Source of the DNA: JAFNAG01 sp963824985
GTDB taxonomy: Bacteria; Acidobacteriota; UBA6911
Assembly: GCA_963824985.1 (NCBI GenBank)
Contig: CAWGRQ010000046.1
Coordinates: 1-41,322 of the forward strand
Length of the DNA: 41,322 nucleotides
Direction: 5' to 3'
The stretch's first letter is position 1; every line of letters begins with the position of its first letter. The notes beneath the pieces were generated by a model. It worked only from the letters and a program-made list of their open reading frames with translations. It had not been told where the DNA came from and did no database searches. The position numbers and the translations under genes are program-made. This document shows positions 34,550 to 41,322 of this stretch, piece by piece.

Positions 34550-37399
34550 GTGAACTCGCGGAGCATGCTTCACTACAGGATTCTGGGAAAGCTCGGCCAG
34601 GGTGGCATGGGAGATGTCTACTTAGCCGAGGATATCGCGCTCGGGCGAAAAGTCGCCCTGAAATTCCTGCGTGAAGATCTGCAGGCGGATAAGGCGGCGC
34701 GGAAGCGTTTCGTGGGCGAGGCCAGATCCGCCGCGGCATTGGATCATCCCTATATTTGCCATGTCTATGAAGCGGGTGAGGCGGACGGCAAGCCCTACAT
34801 TGCGATGGAGTATGTTGAAGGCAGGACCTTGAGGGATCTGCTGATTCGGACAACACCCACCCTGGATGATGCGCTCCGGATTGCGATAGAGGTCGCAGAA
34901 GCGCTGGAGCATTCCCATGAGAAGGGTCTGCTCCACCGGGATCTCAAGCCTGCCAACATCATGCTGGCCCCCAGAGGACACGCCAAGGTGATGGACTTCG
35001 GCCTGGCGAAGCGACTGTGTGTCGAGAAAGAGGGCGAAGAGGCGAGCACGATCTCCGCACTAACGGAGCAGGGCTGCCCTGTCGGCACGCTCGCCTACAT
35101 GTCTCCGGAACAGATTCGAGGGCAGGAGCTCGATGCCAGATCCGATATCTTTTCCTTCGGCGCCGTGCTCTACGAAATGCTCGCCGGGATCCATCCCTTC
35201 AAGAGGGAATCGGGTATGGAAACCCTTGGAGCAATCCAGCGTGATGATCCTCCGCCCCTGGCCCGGTTTGTTCCTAAAGCCTCCGATCTTCTCCTGCACG
35301 CGGTTATCAAGATGCTCGCCAAGAACCCGGAGCACCGCTATCAATCGATGCACGAGGTCGGCACCGATTTGAAAGAGATACTGCGGGGAGGTGTGGCCTC
35401 CCCGCAATCACGATTCGCGATCAGCCGCCCCATCCGTCTCCTCCGTCCCGCATGGCTCGCAGCGGCCCTGCTTCTGCTTGTTTTCCCCATCGCCGCCCTC
35501 AGCTGGTGGATTATGGAGGCATATTTCAAGTCTCCGGCCAAGGCCCTGGCTTTTCAGGAGCGAGATTGGATTCTCATCACGGATTTCACCAACACTACCG
35601 GAGACGCGGTTTTCGACGCTTCTCTCGATACCGCCATGGCGATCAGCATCCAGCAGTCCAAATATGTCAATGTATTTCCAAGAAGCCGGGTACAGCAGGT
35701 CTTGAATCGCATGCGACGGGAGAATGTGCAGAAGATCGAAGAAACCCTGGGAAAAGAAATCGCCGTTAGAGAAGGTATCAAAGGCCTGCTTGTCTGCGCC
35801 ATCGGCAAGATCGGCCTGGAGTACATGCTGACGGCTCAGCTGCTGGATCCAAAATCTTCGGCAGCGGTTTATTCGAACTCGGTGCGAGCAACAAGCAAGG
35901 AACAGGTTTTGGATGCTCTTGAGAAACTGGCCAACGACATTCGCGAACAGCTGGGCGAATCACTTGGCAATATCACTTCCCAAAGCCTCCCTCTCCCGCA
36001 GGCTACGACGTCATCTCTGGAAGCGCTAAAGGCCTTCGCGGGAAGCTATCGGGCAAGTGGCATTGAGACAAGGAAGCTACTCCTTCAGGCCGTCGAGCTC
36101 GATCCTGATTTTGCTCTGGCCCATGCCAATCTCGGCATGCAGTATTACATGGGAGGTGAGCCGGAAAGCGGTGAAGAGCATTTCAAGAAGGCCGTCGGTC
36201 TGATGGATCGATTGACGCTGAAAGAAAAACTCTGGATTCGAGCCATCGTCGCAGATTGGAGAGGGGAGCGCGAACAAGGAATAGAGAATTACAAAACCTA
36301 TCTCGCGCAGTATCCGGACGACAGCCTGGGATGGTTCCGTCTTGGTTACACCTGCTTGATTACCGGCAAGCATGCCAGCGCAGTTGAAGCCTTTGATCGG
36401 GTCCTGAAGCTCGACCCTCGGGAATCGGCTGCTTTCATTAATATAGCCTCGGCTTATAACGGAATGGACAAGCGGAAGGATGCGATCGCCAACTATGAAA
36501 AAGCGTTCGCGATGAATCCAAAGTTGCTCGAGGAACCGTTCATCAATCATGAATACGGCTTTCTCCTCATTAGAATGGGACAGTTCGAAAAGGCCACCCA
36601 GGTTTTTCAGACAATGCTCTCGCAGGAAGGCGCCATCCCGAGAGCCCGCGGTCATCGTTCACTGGCGCTGCTCGACATGTACCTCGGAAAATACCAGGCA
36701 GCTGCCGAACATCTCCACGAGGCGATCGCGATCAACCGCGCCGCCAAATACGGTCTGAGCGAGTTGCGGGACCACCTCTTTCTGGCGACAATCAACGCTT
36801 CGAAGCAGAAGAAGAGCGCTTTTGCGGAAGAAATGGCGGAAGCGCGGCGGCTGATCAAGAGCATCAGGCCCGGTCCCATCTGGCTTCAATTTGCGGGAAG
36901 GATATATGCAAGACTCGGCAGTGCAGAAGATGCCGAGCTCATTTTGAAAACCATGTCGGGCATTCTGGGTGATCCCACTGCGGCATCAGGCATAAATCGC
37001 AGCAACCGCACCGACCTGGCGGCGTATAACCTTCTTAAAGGTGAGATTGCCCTGGCCAGGCATCACTATGATGAAGCCGTCGATCTGTTTCAGGCATCCG
37101 ATGGGCTGGAAAAGGACTTCGCCACCGAATCGCTGGCGCTGGCATATTCTCTAAAAGGGGATCTGGACAGGGCCGCCGCCAAATACAACCAGCTTCTCGG
37201 CAAGGATCAGCTGGGACAGGAAAGCCAGGAGTTCTGGATCCTCGCGCACTATCGACTCGGGAGGATATACGAGCAAATGGGCGAAACGATCAAGGCCAGG
37301 GAATATTACCGGCGTTTTCTGGACATCTGGCGGGGAGGAGACGCGGATCTTCCTTTTGTCAGCGATGCCAGAAAGAGACTCGGAGCAACCGGGGACTGA
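34550..37399 (+). CDS. Membrane Ser/Thr protein kinase with C-terminal TPR sensor domain
   Basis: A 949-residue single-pass Hanks-type kinase. The kinase domain (8-278) is complete: glycine loop LGQGGMGDVYLAED, K38 in VALKFL, E57, HRDLKPANIM with D130 and N135, DFG at 148-150, and SPE at 184-186 with GTLAYM before it. A membrane helix follows at about 299-320 (AWLAAALLLLVFPIAALSWW). The extracytoplasmic part starts with a domain typical of these kinases (WILITDFTNTTGDAVFDASL), which resembles a CHASE-like or FlgO-like fold, then about ten TPRs from 490 to 940. GTG 34550 is used, with AGGGGC upstream. Likely senses a periplasmic protein or peptide; the target is unknown. Confidence 0.93.
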   Translation: MNSRSMLHYRILGKLGQGGMGDVYLAEDIALGRKVALKFLREDLQADKAARKRFVGEARSAAALDHPYICHVYEAGEADGKPYIAMEYVEGRTLRDLLIRTTPTLDDALRIAIEVAEALEHSHEKGLLHRDLKPANIMLAPRGHAKVMDFGLAKRLCVEKEGEEASTISALTEQGCPVGTLAYMSPEQIRGQELDARSDIFSFGAVLYEMLAGIHPFKRESGMETLGAIQRDDPPPLARFVPKASDLLLHAVIKMLAKNPEHRYQSMHEVGTDLKEILRGGVASPQSRFAISRPIRLLRPAWLAAALLLLVFPIAALSWWIMEAYFKSPAKALAFQERDWILITDFTNTTGDAVFDASLDTAMAISIQQSKYVNVFPRSRVQQVLNRMRRENVQKIEETLGKEIAVREGIKGLLVCAIGKIGLEYMLTAQLLDPKSSAAVYSNSVRATSKEQVLDALEKLANDIREQLGESLGNITSQSLPLPQATTSSLEALKAFAGSYRASGIETRKLLLQAVELDPDFALAHANLGMQYYMGGEPESGEEHFKKAVGLMDRLTLKEKLWIRAIVADWRGEREQGIENYKTYLAQYPDDSLGWFRLGYTCLITGKHASAVEAFDRVLKLDPRESAAFINIASAYNGMDKRKDAIANYEKAFAMNPKLLEEPFINHEYGFLLIRMGQFEKATQVFQTMLSQEGAIPRARGHRSLALLDMYLGKYQAAAEHLHEAIAINRAAKYGLSELRDHLFLATINASKQKKSAFAEEMAEARRLIKSIRPGPIWLQFAGRIYARLGSAEDAELILKTMSGILGDPTAASGINRSNRTDLAAYNLLKGEIALARHHYDEAVDLFQASDGLEKDFATESLALAYSLKGDLDRAAAKYNQLLGKDQLGQESQEFWILAHYRLGRIYEQMGETIKAREYYRRFLDIWRGGDADLPFVSDARKRLGATGD

Positions 37400-37592
37400 T
37401 ATCCCTGACTCCGCCACCGCAGGCCACGGCCTCGGACGGTGCGATGCGAAAACCCCTGCCGCGACCCCATTTCTGGCTCTTGCCTCAAAACCGGGTCAGA
37501 CCTCGCTAAAATTACTTTTGGAACAAAAAAACAGGACCGAAAACTGAACGAAAGCCCGCGTTTTGACCCCATCCAACAGTTATCTTATTCAA

Positions 37593-38729
37593 TCAATAAG
37601 ACTTCCGCTGGTCCGACCCCAAGCGGTCCCGAGTAGTACCCTGAGCCGTGAATCCGAAACTTGCGGGATTCCGGCCGATGATGATCGCCGCAATCACCTT
37701 GGGGACATACTCCAAAGTCTCCTCCGGAAGCGTGCGGGTGAGGTAAAGGTGCCAGAAATTGCGCTGCTTGATAGGATCCTTCACCTTGCGCACGGCGCGC
37801 CGAACCTTCTCCGGACCGCTATTGTAGGCCGCCAGCGCCAGCATCACCGAGCTCCCCGTGCCAAAATCGAGAATCAGGTCCCGGAGATACCGGCTCGCAG
37901 CCTCTGTGGACTTAGACAGATCCAGGCGCTCGTCAATGCCATCCGTCACCTCCATGCCATAGCCTCGGGCAGTTTCCTCGGTAAATTGCCAGAGCCCAGC
38001 CGCCCCTTCCTGACTTTCGGACGCATGCTGGAACCCACTCTCCACGAGCACCATGTACGCCAGATCCTCGGGCAGGTGGTCGCGCCGCAGGATATCGCGC
38101 ATCCGACTCATGTCCGCGCGCTGAGACGCAAGCGCCCGCGCCATCAGATCATGATCCCGCTCCTGAAAACGGCGGATGAATCGGTCGACATCGGCAAGAA
38201 ACTCGGGCGGAACATTGTATACTTCGGCCCCGAATTCCCTCATCAGCACATCAATCTCCACCCTGATCAAGTGGTTCCGCGCGCCGGGCTCCCCGGTCTG
38301 CGTGACAATGCTTTTCTGCAACTCGCGCGCCCGGGCTTCATAGTTGACCAACCGGTCGATCAACCGCCCGATCTGGAGGTAATCCATACCCCCGGTCGCC
38401 CTCATGGTTTCCAGCTGGAGAATCTGTCCATCGATGCCACTCGGGGCCTGTCTCATCTGGGCGACCCCCCAGTAGGCATAAAACGCCACCGCCACCAGGA
38501 CACACAGAAGAGTCCCCATGGTCAAGCGGTAACGTTTCCGGAAATCCCTAAGGATCTTTCCCCTGGCAGCCAGAAACCGGGCACATTCGGGGATGGAGGG
38601 CAAATGGGTGGCAAGGCGCGTCAGCTCACCATCTATCCCATTTTGGCAGAAAGGCTTATGGTTCTCATAGCCTTCCCCCGGGAGCACGTCCCGGATCGGC
38701 AAACGCAATTTAGATTTCCATTCGGTCAT
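37593..38729 (-). CDS. Membrane-anchored lytic murein transglycosylase (MltD/SLT type)
   Basis: A 378-residue cell-wall enzyme that cleaves the glycan strand to anhydro-muropeptides. It has a cytoplasmic N-terminus of 68 residues, one membrane helix (69-87, TLLCVLVAVAFYAYW) and a helical stalk (100-200). The SLT domain contains the catalytic E230 in YMVLVESGFQ, GAAGLWQFTEETARGYGM (243-260), LDLSKSTEAASRYLRDL, LALAAYNSGPEKV and the terminal TLEYVPKVIA. No LysM repeats follow, unlike E. coli MltD. It is convergent with the kinase gene, and ATG 38729 has AGGA about nine bases upstream. Confidence 0.92.
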   Translation of the reverse strand: MTEWKSKLRLPIRDVLPGEGYENHKPFCQNGIDGELTRLATHLPSIPECARFLAARGKILRDFRKRYRLTMGTLLCVLVAVAFYAYWGVAQMRQAPSGIDGQILQLETMRATGGMDYLQIGRLIDRLVNYEARARELQKSIVTQTGEPGARNHLIRVEIDVLMREFGAEVYNVPPEFLADVDRFIRRFQERDHDLMARALASQRADMSRMRDILRRDHLPEDLAYMVLVESGFQHASESQEGAAGLWQFTEETARGYGMEVTDGIDERLDLSKSTEAASRYLRDLILDFGTGSSVMLALAAYNSGPEKVRRAVRKVKDPIKQRNFWHLYLTRTLPEETLEYVPKVIAAIIIGRNPASFGFTAQGTTRDRLGSDQRKSY

Positions 38730-39056
38730 AAGTCACATTCCTGGGAAATAGTCACCGCTTACCGGCAGTCAGGGGGATGACCGCCGGCGCGCGATTCTCG
38801 AGTGATCACATAATGCAATGAGATCTTACGGGTACACGCGCTAGACGATGGGTATCGGGCTGGGCTGATGATTGAATGTTGGGATGTCTTGCGTGCCTCA
38901 GGTCAGATTCACAATGGCCTCCTCGCCAAAGGCGCAGGCCGCTGGTGTCGGTAATCGCGCAAACCGTCTGATAAACGGTAGTATGGGTCAGGGAAGGGCA
39001 AAATCCGTCGCTCCCCAAACTCCATGCCGGTACAGACACAGCCGTTTCCCTCCAAA

Positions 39057-39076
39057 CCTGATTTGGGCAAATCAGG
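39057..39076. repeat. Perfect 20-base palindrome
   Basis: CCTGATTTGGGCAAATCAGG: nine-base arms with a two-base centre. It could be a regulator binding site or a compact hairpin; no gene starts close by. Confidence 0.6.
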
Positions 39077-39646
39077 AAACCTACCGATTTCCCGATCGAG
39101 GAGCCTGGCTGGGCTCTCCTCGCGCCCTAATGATCCTATACGCCTGAGTGTTTGACAACCCCCAGATGAAGATCCGCCACCCTGGCATCGGAGTATATGC
39201 AATTGACATTCGCTTTCATCTTGGTATGAGGTCAACGGGCCGGATTTCCGAAGCCGGGGCAACGACCGGGAACGTCGATCCTCCGTCCGCTTCGGACGGC
39301 TGAACCGAGTGGACTGCAGGATCAGGATGTCGTGCTTCTGACTTCTGATTCCATTATCCATAAACCTCTCTTGCAGACGCATAAGCAGCAGGACGTGGCG
39401 CCGGTCCGCGTAATTCAGCGTTCTTTGGCGTCCAGAGGTCTTCTTACGATCCTTGCTTCATGAGCGAAGCAGCTCCTCATGAGCCATGGCGCCTTCGGCG
39501 CGGCGGGCTATGAAGGGACCGGAAATCTCCCACTCTGCCTCGGCGATGCTCTCAAAAAGGTTATTTTCGAAGCAGCTCCTCATGCGCTATGGCGCACCCG
39601 GTGACGCATGAAAATGTTTTGTGCTCTCATCGCGCGTTCTCTGCGC

Positions 39647-39895
39647 CGCCCTTTCAGGGCTGTTGCCAGCTCTCCCGTTTTCCCAGGGCTCACGCCCTGG
39701 GCTTTGTTGCACCATCCCTTCGGGATTATGGCAGTCGTGAACTGCCTGACCCTTCGGGATTGTTGCAGTCATAAACTGCCTGACTCTTCAGGATTGTTGC
39801 GGTCGTGAGCGGCTAAGCCCTGAAAGGGCGCAATAGCACAGCCCAGGGCGTAAGCCCTGGGTTAAGGTGCCGAGATTTCAAGCCCTGAAAGGGCG
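39647..39895. repeat. Nested inverted and tandem repeat cluster
   Basis: CGCCCTTTCAGGGCT (39647-39661) is inverted at 39816-39830 and again at 39881-39895 (AGCCCTGAAAGGGCG). Inside lie two hairpins, CCCAGGGC-tcac-GCCCTGGG (39682-39701) and CCCAGGGC-gtaa-GCCCTGGG (39842-39861). Between them are three tandem units of 33-34 bases (39717-39750, 39751-39784, 39785-39817) starting CCTTCGGGATT. The first two units differ at only a few positions; the third is more worn. Confidence 0.8.
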
Positions 39896-39967
39896 GCACA
39901 GGGATGGAAGAGTGAATTGGCGCCACATTCGGTTTTATTTTCGAAACAGGTTAGGAGGGGTGGACGC

Positions 39968-40981
39968 TCAGTTGCCGCAGCTGCGGGCACCGCCGCGATT
40001 GTCCCGGTACCAGGGATACTTCCAGCGCAGCAGGTTCGCGAAGGAACGGTTGATATTGAAGATGCTTCGGGCCAGGACCGTGGCGATCGGATTGCACCAC
40101 TTGTTCTCTATCGCCCGCACCGCGAAGCGATCGAGGAAGTCCTCCGTAACCAGATATGCGGTCCCGACGGTCTCTGTGATGACGAGGTCGACAGCCCCCA
40201 ATCCCGGCCTCCCTGCAGGTCCCAGGTTCCCGATCGCGGCTTCGCTCAAAGGGAACCCCAGTTCCCAGTACAGGCTGTAAACCGTCGACCAGCCCAATCC
40301 CTTGGCACGGCTTATCCAATAATTTTTGCTGCCGCCAAACCGCTGCACCCTTCCCTTGGGATCGTTCTGGATCAGGATCCAGCCCGAGACTGCACCCTGC
40401 AGGGGATGGCCGACATAATTGACAAAGAAGTGATTGCCGTCCGACCAGCCATGAAGTGTTTTTATGGAATTGACGTAATCTTTCCAGAATTTCCCCTGCA
40501 TTTCCCGTCTGCTGGGCGGATCGAAGGCCATACGCAGGCTGTGTTCGACGGCAAGAAATTCAAATGACTGCAGCAGGACCGATCCCCAATAGATGCCGTG
40601 GGGCTTGGCCCCTGCCAGGGGCGTATTGACTGGCGCGGGCGGGATCGATGACCCGGAAGATTGCCCCCCGTACCGCCCTTCCCACTCACGGCAACCCAGG
40701 ATAAAACTCCCGGTTGCGACGGAGCGGCACCGGCCAGACTCACCTGGAGAAAATCTGAAATCAATGCGCTCGCCGGCGGTGGGTGTTCCGGTCGCGGGAA
40801 GCGGCGAAGTTCCATTAAGGAAACGGTATTTGTGATTGGATCCAGGCGATGCGGTTGTCCTGAGGTTGAGTTTGAATTGCGGCGGCGCTGGCGCCGGGAA
40901 AGAGGTCTGCCCCGCGGCTGGCAGAGCCCCAGCGATTCCAAGCGCAAAAATCGATACCACGATCCGCATCGGCCCGCGCAT
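39968..40981 (-). CDS. Secreted/outer-membrane-associated protein, DUF3943-like
   Basis: A 337-residue protein with a signal peptide (MRGPMRIVVSIFALGIAGALPAAG). After a Pro-rich variable region the conserved part begins near 155: GIYWGSVLLQSFEFLAVEHS, DGNHFFVNYVGHPLQGAVSG, STVYSLYWELGFPLSEAAIG, LVITETVGTAYLVTEDFLDR. The NYxGHPxxGA motif and the tryptophan/glycine-rich helices resemble DUF3943 proteins, which I recall as envelope-associated and uncharacterised. ATG 40981 is supported by GGGAGG six bases upstream; a start at 40969 is possible. It stands alone between the repeat cluster and the partial gene at the window's end. Confidence 0.7.
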   Translation of the reverse strand: MRGPMRIVVSIFALGIAGALPAAGQTSFPAPAPPQFKLNLRTTASPGSNHKYRFLNGTSPLPATGTPTAGERIDFRFSPGESGRCRSVATGSFILGCREWEGRYGGQSSGSSIPPAPVNTPLAGAKPHGIYWGSVLLQSFEFLAVEHSLRMAFDPPSRREMQGKFWKDYVNSIKTLHGWSDGNHFFVNYVGHPLQGAVSGWILIQNDPKGRVQRFGGSKNYWISRAKGLGWSTVYSLYWELGFPLSEAAIGNLGPAGRPGLGAVDLVITETVGTAYLVTEDFLDRFAVRAIENKWCNPIATVLARSIFNINRSFANLLRWKYPWYRDNRGGARSCGN

Positions 40982-41222
40982 CCGAATCCTCCCGAATTCT
41001 GTATCATCCTTTCGGCGGCGGAGGATAGCAACAATAGTGACTTTTTTGCAACCCAATTGCGCAATTCCGTCCTCGGACGCCGGATTCCCCCACGTGCAAA
41101 ATCCGGACGAGCCGTATGCCTGCCCTGAAAAAGCCGGAGCCGGGATCAATCCGTCCTCTGCCTTCAGCAATCCCGGAAGCCGGGGGAGGAATGAGGGACA
41201 GGCCGGGATCGGATTCCCGCCC

Positions 41223-41322
41223 TCAGTTTTTCTTGATCAGGACGCAGCTGACATCATCCGCCGGCGGGCCAAACTCCCGCAGATCGCGGCTGATTTCCTC
41301 AAGGATGAGTCGCACGGAAAGT
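41223..41322 (-). CDS. Probable PP2C/SpoIIE-type phosphatase, C-terminal end (5' outside window)
   Basis: Minus-strand frame ending at 41223 and reading LSVRLILEEISRDLREFGPP then ADDVSCVLIKKN. The final PADDVSCVLIK matches the metal-binding DD(V/I)T/S-x-(V/L)V end of SpoIIE/PP2C-type serine phosphatases. Only about 32 residues are visible, so the call rests on that motif. It would be a natural counterpart of Ser/Thr kinase signalling, though no direct link is shown. Confidence 0.5.
   Translation of the reverse strand, partial: LSVRLILEEISRDLREFGPPADDVSCVLIKKN

Larger units (their letters stand above)
38730..39967. other. 1.2 kb repeat-rich intergenic region
   Basis: No gene-like frame. Contents in order: a perfect palindrome at 39057-39076; a CCGTCCG-ctt-CGGACGG hairpin (39283-39299); a 28-base direct repeat with three mismatches (39465-39492 and 39568-39595; CGAAGCAGCTCCTCATG then a GCGC-rich end); and a cluster of hairpins and tandem repeats at 39647-39895. 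Confidence 0.6.

Noticed and set aside
37563..38780. Plus-strand frame of 405 codons opposite the lytic transglycosylase
   Set aside because: Antisense to a gene with complete SLT motifs; no protein features of its own.
39717..39817. Possible CRISPR array
   Set aside because: The three 33-34-base units are contiguous with no spacers, and no cas gene is present; it is a tandem repeat.
1..41322. tRNA or rRNA genes
   Set aside because: No cloverleaf with a GGTTCGA-type T-arm and no rRNA-like stretch was recognised by eye; a covariance search was not possible.

Overview
The window looks like a chromosomal stretch of an Acidobacteriota genome, probably a soil or sediment metagenome assembly. The basis is high GC content plus protein families typical of that phylum: two macrolide-exporter-like 'duplicated orphan permeases' (one behind a PadR regulator), a VWFA-related secreted protein, a large HExxH metalloprotease, a sortilin-like BNR/Asp-box protein, a Ser/Thr kinase fused to TPRs, and the hopanoid enzyme HpnH. 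The taxonomic call is inference from gene content.

Layout. 1-4.2 kb: a frameshifted ABC permease, an SRPBCC/ArsR pair and a frameshifted secreted PQQ-type beta-propeller protein. 4.4-9.0 kb (minus strand): an intact permease with its PadR regulator and a promoter, a small membrane protein, and a TatC with an unusually large insertion. 9.4-14 kb (plus): a secreted zinc metalloprotease whose start codon lies in a perfect hairpin, then a GH127-like arabinofuranosidase. 14-18.7 kb is an accessory island: pieces of an IS91-type transposase, an MNT/HEPN toxin-antitoxin pair, a decayed HTH element, a truncated gene, a Phd/PIN toxin-antitoxin pair, and at least three families of duplicated non-coding repeats. 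18.7-25.3 kb: a penicillin-acylase-type Ntn hydrolase, a Ycf46-like AAA ATPase next to hpnH, and a family 5 uracil-DNA glycosylase. 25.8-32.2 kb: a BNR-repeat protein that seems to have lost its C-terminus, a yjbQ remnant, a TMTC-like membrane/TPR protein, and a secreted protein of unknown function. 32.2-41.3 kb: VWFA protein, Ser/Thr kinase with TPRs, MltD-like lytic transglycosylase, a repeat-rich 1.2 kb spacer, a secreted DUF3943-like protein and the end of a probable PP2C/SpoIIE-type phosphatase.

Most genes act at or outside the cell envelope: degradation of peptides and glycans, transport, Tat export, hopanoid membrane lipids, cell-wall remodelling and kinase/phosphatase signalling. No complete undescribed multi-gene system is evident. 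The most unusual items are the hairpin over the metalloprotease start, the ~100-residue insertion in TatC, the repeat families packed around the two toxin-antitoxin loci, and short near-identical repeats more than 9 kb apart. Family assignments come from reading motifs; no database search was run.
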